Below are positions 8,487 to 17,011 of a stretch of 36,109 bases of DNA, piece after piece; position 1 is the first letter of the stretch; the number at the start of each line of letters is the position of its first letter. The stretch comes from Muribaculaceae bacterium (GTDB lineage Bacteria > Bacteroidota > Bacteroidia > Bacteroidales > Muribaculaceae). The position numbers and the translations under genes were made by a program. The stretch lies in NCBI GenBank assembly GCA_009775365.1, contig VSPM01000028.1:1-36109 (forward strand). Reading direction: 5' to 3'. The notes under the pieces are model-generated. The model worked only from the letters and a program-made list of their open reading frames with translations, was not told the DNA's origin and searched no databases.

Positions 8487-8516
8487 CAAAGTTAAGTGTT
8501 TTTGTTTACATTGCAA
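8487..8516 (-). promoter_or_regulatory. Promoter of the truncated nucleotidyltransferase gene
   Basis: On the minus strand, TTG (8516-8514), 19 nt, then TAACTTTG (8494-8487). This matches the Bacteroidetes consensus and is correctly placed for the start codon at 8461. Confidence 0.6.
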
Positions 8517-8537
8517 TGTTTTATTTATAATTGTTTG

Positions 8538-8850
8538 TCATTTTGAAGCAAATGAGAAGCAGAAGGAAGGGCCATTTTCCCGAAGCATTATTATATCGTA
8601 TAGAGGCATTAGACGTTGTTTCATGTTTGAGCGCAGTCCGGTCACGATGTGTGCCCCGTTGTCCCACAGATGCCCGAAAAGCGATTGCTAGATATATCCC
8701 TTGTCAGCGTATAGCTTGCCGAAAACCTTGTCTGTCAGCGTATCAATGACAGACTCCTCGCGGTCATCGACGTTGGCACGGATGAGGATGAAATATACAA
8801 ATAGGCTCAATATTACTTGTCGAGTCTTGAGACTGACGCTCAATATATTA
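8538..8850 (-). pseudogene. IS982-family transposase remnant
   Basis: On the minus strand the translation contains the blocks NVDDREES and VFGKLYADKGYI, then an in-frame TAG at 8690-8688, then QSLFGHLWDNGAHIVTGLRS and NMKQRLMPLYDIIMLR before the frame loses similarity and ends at 8538. These are recognisable C-terminal blocks of IS982-type transposases, where GYIS is usual, so the TAG probably replaces a serine codon. The N-terminal half is missing. A dead insertion-sequence fragment; the family name is from recall of the motif. Confidence 0.75.
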
Positions 8851-8867
8851 ATCATTCCATCAGGATT

Positions 8868-9080
8868 CACTGGAGTGTGGAGAATAAGCTATATTAGACC
8901 TTGGATGCCGTTTTTGGAGATGATGCCTCACGGAAACAAAAGGATAATACCGCTCAAAACATCTCTCTGCTTAACCGCATCAGTCTCAACATTATCAAGA
9001 ACGCAAAAGAGTCATCAATGGGAGCAAAGGACATCGGAAGAAAGCTGGATGGGACAATGACTACATACTCTATGCTTTAA
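8868..9080 (+). pseudogene. ISAs1-family transposase C-terminal remnant
   Basis: The + strand frame starting at 8868 reads HWSVENKLY, then an in-frame TAG, then TLDAVFGDDASRKQKDN and TAQNISLLNRISLNIIKNAK to a TAA at 9080. This is the conserved C-terminal block of ISAs1 (H-repeat-associated) transposases, which typically read HWxIENKLHWxLDVxFxED. Only about the last 70 codons remain and they contain one stop, so it is non-functional. It abuts the IS982 remnant, which lies on the other strand. Confidence 0.75.
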
Positions 9081-9241
9081 AAAGTTTTGATATTGTAAAA
9101 AATTAAGATGCGTCAACAGTGAAGAAGAAAAGAAAAAAGCAAAAAAAAAGAAAAAATACTCAGAATACTTGGTCAATTCTCTCAAAAGTAGTAATTTTTG
9201 CGCGATAAATCAATAAACACCTAACTAATGTATTTAACAGA
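9081..9241. other. Non-coding, purine-rich spacer
   Basis: AT-rich spacer behind the IS remnants. About 9122-9158 is almost pure A and G on the + strand. I see no gene, hairpin or consensus promoter. Confidence 0.5.
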
Positions 9242-9271
9242 ATGAAAAGGATTCCAATTTTGCTAATCATT

Positions 9272-9676
9272 ATGAAAGCCAAAAATCTATTCTGTATTTT
9301 AGCTGTTATCTTAGCCATCGTTGCTGGTATAAGCAGTTGCTCGAAAAACAAGTATGACCCCGAAGATTACATCACATCTCTACTGTCTGGAGAGTATAAG
9401 AAGGATGGAATGTGGAAACTTCATGTCTCGCTCAATGGCGACCCTCTTGAAAACTACGGATATGTGAGATTCGAGTCAAAGTATATGGAGGTCGGAACAT
9501 TCAGATTCGTAGATGTCATCCCCGGGATTTCCAATGTGGAATATGAGAAGGTACCTCTCAAGATGACTGAAGAGGGGAGTGCCTTCACCATAACCGACAA
9601 TAATTCTGGCAACGATTTCACTATCGAAGGAATAGTCTCCTTCGGAGAGATGACAGTGAATCTCAAAATGCCGTAA
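9272..9676 (+). CDS. Small secreted lipoprotein of unknown function
   Basis: A 134-residue product from the ATG at 9272. An in-frame ATG at 9242 would put ten extra residues before the signal peptide, so the later start is preferred. Residues 1-22 form a lipoprotein signal ending at ISSC, with Cys23 as the lipidation site. The rest looks like a small beta-rich domain with alternating hydrophobic residues and no motif I recognise. Bacteroidales often place such lipocalin-like lipoproteins beside outer-membrane receptors. It lies 17 nt before the TonB-dependent receptor and is probably cotranscribed with it and the DUF4249 gene; base composition across these three genes is more AT-rich than in the cobalamin block. 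Confidence 0.7.
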   Translation: MKAKNLFCILAVILAIVAGISSCSKNKYDPEDYITSLLSGEYKKDGMWKLHVSLNGDPLENYGYVRFESKYMEVGTFRFVDVIPGISNVEYEKVPLKMTEEGSAFTITDNNSGNDFTIEGIVSFGEMTVNLKMP

Positions 9677-9693
9677 TTAGATAATCATTTTCT

Positions 9694-11910
9694 ATGTGGA
9701 AAACCACTCAAACTATAATCACGAAAAGGACATTGCTCATTGGCTGTGTCCTTTTTGTGTCACAGATGTCCTATCCACAATCACAAAATATTGATACTAT
9801 TCCTGAAACCCAAGAACTGAACGAAGTGGTAGTTACAGGTAGACATGGCATAGGTAGAGATAAAATTGGTCGAATGTCCATCTCCGGCCTGGAAATCAAC
9901 AAACAACCAACCCTGTTTGGGGAGCGCGACCTAATCAAGGCTATTCAGACAACCTCTGGAGTTGTCTCTGGGACGGAGGGGTTCGCCGGGTTATATGTCA
10001 GAGGTGGCGAAACTGACCAGAATCTTTATCTTCTTGATGGATTGCCTTTGCTCAATGTCTATCATTTTGGTGGATTGTTCTCTACTTTCAGTTCACACTC
10101 TGTAGACCGGGTAGATTTCTTCAAAGGCTTTTTCCCTCCTCAATTTGGTGGAAGAGCGTCGAGTGTTGTCAATGTGATGGCAAAGAAGCCCGAGTTGTTC
10201 AAGACCAAGGGCATCCTCTCGCTCGGGTTGATTAGCGGGCAGGCTTATGTCTCAACACCCTTGTCCAAGGGAAAGTCCGGGGTGTCAATGGCCTTTCGAA
10301 GAACATGGCTCGATGCAATCTCGGCTCCGGCATTGGCGATATTGAATGCAACAAAGAAATCGGAAGGAACAAAAAATATCTTCAATTACAATTTCACAGA
10401 TGCGCAAATCAAATTCTATGTAACCGACAATCTCCATAATGACATGTCACTGCTACTCTTTTATGGCAAAGACAACTTTAAATTGGGCAATGAAAAGTTT
10501 AATCCCGACAACTCCAAAGAAATATTTGACCGGGATTTGAATAACATGTCATGGGGAAATTGGGGTGCTTCGCTTGATTACAGATTCAAAACACCACGAT
10601 TCGAACTGTCGGTGCAACCATATGTATCTAAAGCCTTCTCTTCAGATGTGCAAGAAAATCTGATAGTAGAAAAAGAATTTGGCAAAAGTGTTTCGAAGAC
10701 GGAACTTAATCCATGCGTTATTCAATTCGGTGCAAAGGAGATAGCTCGAATACCTATCCTCACACACTTGATTTGTCAGGGAGGTCTCCAACAAACGTAT
10801 TATTCATACAGAATCGGCAATCCCAAATCGAATCTCAATGATAACAAAGAAATACAAGACCTTCCGAATTTCTCCAATAATTGGCTTCTGTCCGGATTTG
10901 GCGAAGTGAATTTCTCAATCACCAATTTAGGACAAGCCATTGTCGGGACAAGGGTGAATTGCTATATTGCAGATGGTATCCGGCACTGGGACTGGGAGCC
11001 AAGATGCGAGGTTACGGCAAGTCTTCCCCACAGCTCATCTTTCAGCATGGGCTACTCGCGGATATTCCAATATGCTCAACAGGTGTCTTCCAACTACATT
11101 TACCTGCCTTCTGATGCATGGCTTCCGACCGCAAGTCATGCAGCCCCATTGAAATGCGACATTCTATATTTGGGATATCATAAACCATTTTCTACATATT
11201 TCAATCTGAAGACTGAAATATGGTGGAAAGAAATGAATTCTTTAGCCGATTTCAAGCCTCATATGTCGAGTGTTACCTCTTCACTTCCTTGGTATGATAA
11301 ATTAACCTATGGTAAGGGGTGGGCTTATGGACTCGATATGGAATTGAATGGAAGATATAAAACACTTGAGTGGACATTGGCGTATGGGCTTATGTGGAAC
11401 TGGAGAAAATTCAAGGACATAAATAACGGCCTGCGATTCCCGGCAAAATTCGACAACCGCCACAAGATAGATGTCGGACTTGACTGGAAAATCAACGGAC
11501 GACTCGAGCTTAGCGGACAATGGGAGTTTATGACCGGCAACAAAACAACTTTAGCTCTGTACAACATTGCGCCGCCTGATGTTGCATTCCCTGATGCGCC
11601 ATTCGTCAGTCCTCTTGATCCTAATGGGCAACGCCAGGATGGCATCGATTTTCTTGGCAATCGCAATAATGTCACACTCCCGGCTTTTCATCGTCTGAAT
11701 CTGAATTTAAGTCTTACAGGCAGGTTGGGAAAGAAATTTTCGTACCAATGGGACTTTGGACTGTATAATGCTTATTGCCGCATGAATCCTTTCACAGTGG
11801 TCAAAAGTTATGTCAACACCTCAGGAAACAACCATGGGGATTATAGGAAATTCAAAACCTTGAGCCTCCTGCCCATCTTGCCCTCTGTTTCGTATACAAT
11901 CAAATTCTAA
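9694..11910 (+). CDS. TonB-dependent outer membrane receptor
   Basis: A 738-residue outer-membrane transporter. An N-terminal signal peptide ends near residue 29 and is followed by a TonB-box-like NEVVVTG at 43-49. The plug domain (about 50-160) has the family blocks RDLIKAIQTTSGV, GLYVRGGETDQNLYLLDG and VDRVDFFKGFFPPQFGGR. The rest is a beta-barrel with many amphipathic strands, ending in aromatic-rich YTIKF as expected for barrel assembly. Unlike many Bacteroidales receptors of this type it lacks the N-terminal carboxypeptidase-regulatory-like domain. It sits between a small lipoprotein and a DUF4249 lipoprotein, a frequent pairing. The substrate is unknown; no SusD homolog is present. Confidence 0.93.
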   Translation: MWKTTQTIITKRTLLIGCVLFVSQMSYPQSQNIDTIPETQELNEVVVTGRHGIGRDKIGRMSISGLEINKQPTLFGERDLIKAIQTTSGVVSGTEGFAGLYVRGGETDQNLYLLDGLPLLNVYHFGGLFSTFSSHSVDRVDFFKGFFPPQFGGRASSVVNVMAKKPELFKTKGILSLGLISGQAYVSTPLSKGKSGVSMAFRRTWLDAISAPALAILNATKKSEGTKNIFNYNFTDAQIKFYVTDNLHNDMSLLLFYGKDNFKLGNEKFNPDNSKEIFDRDLNNMSWGNWGASLDYRFKTPRFELSVQPYVSKAFSSDVQENLIVEKEFGKSVSKTELNPCVIQFGAKEIARIPILTHLICQGGLQQTYYSYRIGNPKSNLNDNKEIQDLPNFSNNWLLSGFGEVNFSITNLGQAIVGTRVNCYIADGIRHWDWEPRCEVTASLPHSSSFSMGYSRIFQYAQQVSSNYIYLPSDAWLPTASHAAPLKCDILYLGYHKPFSTYFNLKTEIWWKEMNSLADFKPHMSSVTSSLPWYDKLTYGKGWAYGLDMELNGRYKTLEWTLAYGLMWNWRKFKDINNGLRFPAKFDNRHKIDVGLDWKINGRLELSGQWEFMTGNKTTLALYNIAPPDVAFPDAPFVSPLDPNGQRQDGIDFLGNRNNVTLPAFHRLNLNLSLTGRLGKKFSYQWDFGLYNAYCRMNPFTVVKSYVNTSGNNHGDYRKFKTLSLLPILPSVSYTIKF

Positions 11911-11925
11911 CCTCAACTGTATTGT

Positions 11926-12903
11926 ATGAAGTTCTTAATACGAATGCTTATTCCTACGTTCCTATTTCTCCTCACATCATGTGAGCAAGAATGGGATCTC
12001 GAAGGATACCGTGATTCCGAATTGGAGAACACGTTGGTTGTTAATGCTATTCTCAATCCCGATTCCCTCTTGCGAGTGTCTGTCTCCAGACCGTTTTTCT
12101 TTTCTCAACAGCACAGTGAATTTTCTCCAGTAGAAAATCTTGCCATGACTGTATCAGATACAAATGGACAGACGGAAACATTAAAGTATGACCCAGGCTC
12201 AAAATCATATCTTTCTACGATTTACCCGCATTGTGGCGAGAGGTATGAGATAGCGATCAATACGAACCGCGAGATAATCATAACGCACGATGAGATTCCC
12301 CATAAAGTAGACATTCAAGATGTCTCGGTTGGCGTAGAAGGCCCCATCCATATCTACTGGGACACGGATTACCGATTTACATACAAAATCACGTTTCAAG
12401 ACACTAAAGGCGAACCCAATTATTACTTCTTGGCCATAGATGACAATTCATTACCCTATGAGTTCTCCCAAATGGGACAAGTGGATTATACCGGGGATTA
12501 CGTCTTTCATGTATTGGCGTCCGTTGTGAACAATGGACTGCAAGGTTGGCAACCGGACGGTGTCTTCGGATATCCCTTCTCAGATGAGGGTATCGATGGG
12601 AAACAATATAGCTTGACAGTGACAGAGATTCTTCAGACCCCATTGGTGCAGATGATAGAACGACTCCCCAGGAAAATAAAACTTTATTCCATCTCAAAAC
12701 CATATTACGAATATATGGTGAGCGTGTTGTCGATGGACTATGATGAAAGTGCCTTTAAGGGCAATCTTTTGTCATTGGGTCTAATGGAACCCTCCAAAAT
12801 TTATTCCAACATATCAGGTGGTGCCGGGATAATGGGCTCATACTGCCTAAGCACTATGGAGATAGATCTATTGGAGCACACTGGTGGTTGGCCTAAGAAA
12901 TAA
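11926..12903 (+). CDS. DUF4249 domain lipoprotein
   Basis: A 325-residue protein with a lipoprotein signal peptide (lipobox LLTSC, Cys19). The start of the mature part (EQEWDLEGYRDSELENTLVVNAILNPD, given here as three blocks: EQEWDLEGY, ENTLVVNA, ILNPD) and the early VSRPFFF segment fit DUF4249, a Bacteroidetes family found next to TonB-dependent receptors and thought to be a surface lipoprotein partner. The gene begins 15 nt after the receptor stop, so the two are almost certainly cotranscribed. No catalytic residues are evident. Function beyond being a receptor partner is not known to me. Confidence 0.82.
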   Translation: MKFLIRMLIPTFLFLLTSCEQEWDLEGYRDSELENTLVVNAILNPDSLLRVSVSRPFFFSQQHSEFSPVENLAMTVSDTNGQTETLKYDPGSKSYLSTIYPHCGERYEIAINTNREIIITHDEIPHKVDIQDVSVGVEGPIHIYWDTDYRFTYKITFQDTKGEPNYYFLAIDDNSLPYEFSQMGQVDYTGDYVFHVLASVVNNGLQGWQPDGVFGYPFSDEGIDGKQYSLTVTEILQTPLVQMIERLPRKIKLYSISKPYYEYMVSVLSMDYDESAFKGNLLSLGLMEPSKIYSNISGGAGIMGSYCLSTMEIDLLEHTGGWPKK

Positions 12904-12904
12904 G

Positions 12905-13116
12905 CAACTGTAATCTATATGGCGAGTTTTTCAATGAGGTCAGATATTCCAAATTATCCCGGCCTATGATTAGGGAGGTACGTCACCATTATGTCTAAGT
13001 CGCTGTCAGGCCGCTCGTCTCCTCTGGCAAAAGAACCGAATATAAATGAGCAAGGGTCGGTCTCTTCCGGTGAAAAATAGGCAGATGTCTTTCTATAGTT
13101 GCGGAATCGGGATTAA
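12905..13116 (-). pseudogene. Second nucleotidyltransferase remnant (MNT-type)
   Basis: The minus strand reads RNYRKTSAYFSPEE, then the core FIFGSFARGDERPDSDLDIM, then TYLPNHRPG and a TAA; after this stop the same frame continues as FGISDLIEKLAI, which looks like the helix that normally follows the core of these domains. No in-frame start codon is visible upstream, because a TAA precedes the RNY block. It is therefore a second, independently decayed MntA-like gene. The central 88 bases are nearly identical to the copy at 8308-8395, while the N-terminal coding part differs. Boundaries are approximate. Confidence 0.6.
12956..13043. repeat. 88-bp direct repeat, copy 2
   Basis: Second copy of the 8308-8395 repeat, same orientation, four mismatches in 88 bases. 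It lies inside the second nucleotidyltransferase remnant. Confidence 0.9.
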
Positions 13117-13129
13117 ATGATTAACTTTG
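13099..13129 (+). promoter_or_regulatory. Promoter of the carbonic anhydrase operon
   Basis: TTG (13099-13101), 20 nt, then TAACTTTG (13122-13129). This is a full match to the Bacteroidetes consensus, 73 nt before the ATG at 13203, and would drive the three-gene + strand run to 16923. Confidence 0.65.
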
Positions 13130-13202
13130 GCGAAAAATCGAGATTTTTCTTAAAAGCAGCCGAGGGGATTAAAACCATTGACCTAACAACATATAATATA
13201 TC

Positions 13203-13766
13203 ATGATCGACGATATTATTAAATTTAACCGTGAGTTTGTGGAGTCGGAGAGTTACAAACGATATGAAACAACTAAATATCCCGACAAGAAAATCGCTAT
13301 TGTCACCTGTATGGACACGCGGCTCATTGAACTTCTTCCTGCTGCGCTGGGCTTGAAAAACGGCGATGTCAAGATCATCAAGAACGCCGGGGCCACTATC
13401 ACGAATCCGTTCGACTCTACTATGCGCTCTCTGCTTGTGGCAGTGTATGAACTGGGTGTGGAGGAGATTATGGTGATTGGCCACACAGGGTGTGGCGTGC
13501 AGGGAATGAATGCTGAAGAGATGCTCAATTTGATGAGAAAACGAGGCATCGACGAGGAGCATATCTCGCTTATGCGTCATTGCGGAATTGACCTTGACGG
13601 CTGGCTTCACGGTTTCACCGACACTCGCGATGCTGTGGCTGAAACAGTAGACCTGATTCATAACCATCCTCTTATGGCAAAGGATGTGAGAGTTGGAGGA
13701 TATATAATGGATTCTGTCACCGGCTTGCTTCAGAGTCTCGACATAACTAAATGTGTATGCAAATGA
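13203..13766 (+). CDS. Beta-class carbonic anhydrase
   Basis: Interconverts CO2 and bicarbonate; a cytoplasmic zinc enzyme. The 187-residue protein has the beta-class zinc ligands Cys36, in CMDTR with the Asp38/Arg40 dyad, and His94 and Cys97 in GHTGCG. NAGA at 61-64 precedes the helix that leads to the second ligand block. The length fits the short bacterial subgroup. A consensus promoter lies upstream. The stop overlaps the next gene's ATG (ATGA at 13763-13766), so translation with the exporter is probably coupled. Confidence 0.94.
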   Translation: MIDDIIKFNREFVESESYKRYETTKYPDKKIAIVTCMDTRLIELLPAALGLKNGDVKIIKNAGATITNPFDSTMRSLLVAVYELGVEEIMVIGHTGCGVQGMNAEEMLNLMRKRGIDEEHISLMRHCGIDLDGWLHGFTDTRDAVAETVDLIHNHPLMAKDVRVGGYIMDSVTGLLQSLDITKCVCK

Positions 13767-14665
13767 AAACTTCGTTAAGGCCTGTTATTCTTGGAGCAGT
13801 GGCTGTGCTCAGCTGGTCGACGGTGGCTGCCGCCTTTAAAGTTGCATTGAGCCTGATGACCACTTATGAAATGCTGTTCGTGGCGTGTGCTGCCGCGCTT
13901 CTGGTATTCACTGTGTGGATGACAGTGACCCGCTCATGGCATGAATTGAAGAAACTCACCCCTGCATTGTGGGCACGATTCGCGCTGCTGGGACTTGTTG
14001 CCCCGGTGACTTATTATCTTGTGCTTTTCACCGCCTATGACTATCTGCCTGCGCAAATGGCGCAGCCGCTTAATTATGCATGGCCCATACTTCTTGCCGT
14101 GCTTCTTGCCATCATAAACCATAAGCCTATTCCGGCTGTGAAATATCTCGGAATGGCTGTCTCCCTTGCGGGTGTGGCTGTAATATCTCTCGGAGGGAAT
14201 AGCATAGAGGGTTCTGTGTCGGTGCTTGGAATTGTGCTTGCGATTGGCAGCGCGTTGCTATGGTCGGTGTATTGGCTTATAAATGACAGCCTGAAGGATG
14301 CTGTGGATGAAGGCGCGGCTCTTTTCCTTACCTTCCTTTTTGGGATGATATACCTTCTTGCAGGGTGTGTGTTCAATCCTTTGTCGCATCTTTCTATGGA
14401 GGCAATCCTTTCGGGTGCATATATCGGTGCGTTTGAGATGGGTGTGCCGTTCATATGTTTTGGAATGGCCATCCGCACAACCGACAATCCGGCTCTGATT
14501 AACCAGATGTGCTATCTTTCGCCCTTCCTGTCTCTTTTCTTTATTTCCCTGATTCTTGGGGAGACAATCGTGCCGACAACTTATATCGGCCTTTGCCTCA
14601 TTGTTGGTGGACTTGTCTACAATCAGTATTTCGCAACACGCAAACTTAACGCTAACAAGGTGTAA
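13763..14665 (+). CDS. EamA/DMT-family exporter (YddG-like)
   Basis: A membrane protein of the drug/metabolite transporter superfamily, 300 residues from the ATG at 13763. In-frame ATGs at 13751 and 13757 also exist, but 13763 forms an ATGA overlap with the carbonic anhydrase stop and is preferred. About ten membrane helices can be read in two EamA repeats. The first helix has AVLSWSTVAAAFK, and QPLNYAWPILLAVL is typical of YddG-like aromatic amino acid exporters; the substrate is inferred by analogy only. Followed after 5 nt by the S9 peptidase gene. Confidence 0.87.
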   Translation: MKTSLRPVILGAVAVLSWSTVAAAFKVALSLMTTYEMLFVACAAALLVFTVWMTVTRSWHELKKLTPALWARFALLGLVAPVTYYLVLFTAYDYLPAQMAQPLNYAWPILLAVLLAIINHKPIPAVKYLGMAVSLAGVAVISLGGNSIEGSVSVLGIVLAIGSALLWSVYWLINDSLKDAVDEGAALFLTFLFGMIYLLAGCVFNPLSHLSMEAILSGAYIGAFEMGVPFICFGMAIRTTDNPALINQMCYLSPFLSLFFISLILGETIVPTTYIGLCLIVGGLVYNQYFATRKLNANKV

Positions 14666-14670
14666 GCATC

Positions 14671-16923
14671 ATGAAAACTCTCAAATCTTTTCTTTGTGCC
14701 GCCGCTCTGGCGTGCACATTCAATGCTTTTGCTCAAGGCACTCTCGAGGATTATAACCGGGCATATGCACTGGCAAAGAAATATAATAACGGTTATGTGG
14801 CAAATGCCAATCCTTCACCCAGATGGATTGACGGAACACATAAGTTCTGGTATGTGCATGACGATGGAGGCACCCGTCGATACACTTTAGTCGACGCCGA
14901 TAAGAACACATCGAAGAATCTGTTTAACCATGAGGCATTGGCGTCAGCTCTTTCGGCAAAAATATCATCAGAGATTAATCCTGCCGACATCAGGCTTGAG
15001 TCGCTTATGGTTTCTCTAAGATGTGACACCCTGAGATTCAATTATAATGGTGACAGATGGACATATGTCAACAACAATAAGGGCGCTTTGTTTAACAATG
15101 GCACAGTGCCTCCTCCTCCGGTTTATCCCCATTGGATGGTGGTTGACGAGGAGAAAGACGGCGAGCCTGCAGTTTCTCCCGACGGAAGCAAGACTGCCTT
15201 TGTGCGCGACAATAACCTGTGGGTGAAGGATGCGGCTTCCGGCAAGGAGAAGCAGTTGACAACCAATGGCACTATAGGCAATTATTATTCCTCTTATATA
15301 AGATGGTCGCCCGACGGAAGCAAGATTGCCACATGCAGGATTCGTCCGGCAGAGAAGCGTTATGTGAGCTATGTTGAATCGTCGCCCGCTCCCGGCAGCC
15401 AGCCGATTCTCCACAAGCAGGAGTATGCAAAGCCGGGCGATGAACTCAGATTCAAGGTGCCTTGCATTTTCGACGTTGAGAGCGGAGTGGCTATTGTGCC
15501 GGAAACGACTTTGTTCTCTCAGCAATATGACCTTTACGGACCCGAATGGAATGCCGACAACAGCGGCGTTGTGTTTGAATATAACGAGAGAGGGCACAAG
15601 AACTATCGGGTGCTTGAAATGTCGGTTGCCAACGGTGCGGTCCGCCCTCTTGTGGAGGAGAGCCATGACAAATATGTGAACTATTCCCGTATTTTCCGCC
15701 ATATCCTTGAAGACGGCAAGAGAATAATCTGGAGCAGCGAACGTGATAATTATAATCATCTTTACATGTATGACCGAGCCACCGGCAAGCCCTCGCATCA
15801 AATCACCAAAGGTCCATGGTATGTGCGCGAAATTGTGCATGTTGATGAGCCCGGCGAGAAGATATATTTCTCGGCAAATGGCGTGAGCAAGGATGAAGAC
15901 CCTTATTTCATACGATATTATTCTGTTAACTTCGATGGCACCGGAATGACAGACCTGACACCTGCTCCCGGCACTCACAGAGCTGTGTTCTCTCCCGATT
16001 TCAAGTATTTGGCCGACACATATTCAACAGTGTCGGATGCTCCGGTCACGGTGCTTCGCGATGCTTCTGACGGGAAAGAGGTTATGAAGATTGCCGAAGC
16101 TGACATTACAGCTCTCAAAGAGGCCGGATGGCAGGCCCCGGAGGTTTTCACCGCTCCCGGGCGTGATGGAAAGACCCCTATGTGGGGAGTGATCTACAGG
16201 CCGTCTAATTTTGATCCGTCGAAGAAATATCCCGTAGTGGAGTATATCTATCAGGGGCCCGGCGACCAGTATGTGCCGAAATCTTTCATAGCCTATAACC
16301 GCAACATGAGTGCGCTTGCAGAACTTGGCTTCGTGGTAGTGATGGTTGACGGAATGGGCACTTCTTTCAGAAGCAGGGAGTTTGAAAATGTGTGCTACAA
16401 GAATCTTGTGGATGCGGGCCTTCCGGATCATATCGCCTGGATAAAGGCCGCCGGAGAGAAATACCCTTATCTTGACCTTGACAGAGTGGGCATATATGGC
16501 GCGTCGGCCGGCGGGCAGGAGTCTGCCACTGCTGTGCTGCATCATCCGGAATTCTATAAGGCCGCTTATTCGGCATGTGGATGCCACGACAACAGGATGG
16601 ATAAGATATGGTGGAACGAGCAGTGGCTTGGCTATCCTGTCGACGAGTCTTATATCAAGGCTTCAAATGTAGAAAACGCGCATCTTCTTTCTCGCCCGCT
16701 GATGCTTGTTGTTGGAGAGCTTGACGATAATGTCGACCCGGCCTCGACCATGCAGGTGGCTGACGCTCTGATTAAGGCTAACAAGGACTTTGAACTCGTG
16801 GTGCTTCCGGGAGTGCATCACACTCTTGGCGAGAGTTTCGGCGAGCATAAGCGCTACGATTTCTTTGTGCGCCATCTGCTCGGAGTCACACCTCCCGATT
16901 GGAATGAAATAGACTATAAGTGA
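14671..16923 (+). CDS. S9B family prolyl peptidase (dipeptidyl-peptidase IV-like)
   Basis: A 750-residue exported serine peptidase. The signal peptide covers residues 1 to about 21 (cleavage after AFA). An N-terminal eight-bladed propeller (DPP IV N-terminal region) spans about 90-490 with repeated SPDGSK/WSPDGSK blade motifs. The C-terminal alpha/beta-hydrolase domain carries the triad: Ser612 in YGASAGG (many family members have GWSYGG, so GASAGG is a variant), an Asp at 685/686 in VGELDDNVD, and His716/717 in GVHHTLG. It would cut dipeptides with Pro or Ala at position 2 from peptides in the periplasm. It is the last gene of the run from 13203 and is followed by a strong hairpin. Confidence 0.94.
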   Translation: MKTLKSFLCAAALACTFNAFAQGTLEDYNRAYALAKKYNNGYVANANPSPRWIDGTHKFWYVHDDGGTRRYTLVDADKNTSKNLFNHEALASALSAKISSEINPADIRLESLMVSLRCDTLRFNYNGDRWTYVNNNKGALFNNGTVPPPPVYPHWMVVDEEKDGEPAVSPDGSKTAFVRDNNLWVKDAASGKEKQLTTNGTIGNYYSSYIRWSPDGSKIATCRIRPAEKRYVSYVESSPAPGSQPILHKQEYAKPGDELRFKVPCIFDVESGVAIVPETTLFSQQYDLYGPEWNADNSGVVFEYNERGHKNYRVLEMSVANGAVRPLVEESHDKYVNYSRIFRHILEDGKRIIWSSERDNYNHLYMYDRATGKPSHQITKGPWYVREIVHVDEPGEKIYFSANGVSKDEDPYFIRYYSVNFDGTGMTDLTPAPGTHRAVFSPDFKYLADTYSTVSDAPVTVLRDASDGKEVMKIAEADITALKEAGWQAPEVFTAPGRDGKTPMWGVIYRPSNFDPSKKYPVVEYIYQGPGDQYVPKSFIAYNRNMSALAELGFVVVMVDGMGTSFRSREFENVCYKNLVDAGLPDHIAWIKAAGEKYPYLDLDRVGIYGASAGGQESATAVLHHPEFYKAAYSACGCHDNRMDKIWWNEQWLGYPVDESYIKASNVENAHLLSRPLMLVVGELDDNVDPASTMQVADALIKANKDFELVVLPGVHHTLGESFGEHKRYDFFVRHLLGVTPPDWNEIDYK

Positions 16924-16942
16924 CATAAGGCTATCGATAACT

Positions 16943-16982
16943 AATTCCCCGGTGCTGCGGTTTTATGCGGCACCGGGGAATT
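16943..16982. terminator. Bidirectional terminator hairpin
   Basis: A perfect 13-bp stem, AATTCCCCGGTGC (16943-16955) with GCACCGGGGAATT (16970-16982), and a 14-nt loop. It lies between the convergent S9 peptidase and MFS genes and could serve both, although no long T-run follows. Confidence 0.75.
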
Positions 16983-17011
16983 CGTTATGTGGCGAGTGTG
17001 AATCGTTTTTG

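Noticed and set aside
15016..15978. Long minus-strand open frame inside the S9 peptidase gene
   Set aside because: It is antisense to a gene with clear propeller and catalytic motifs, and its translation has no signal peptide, domain or normal composition.
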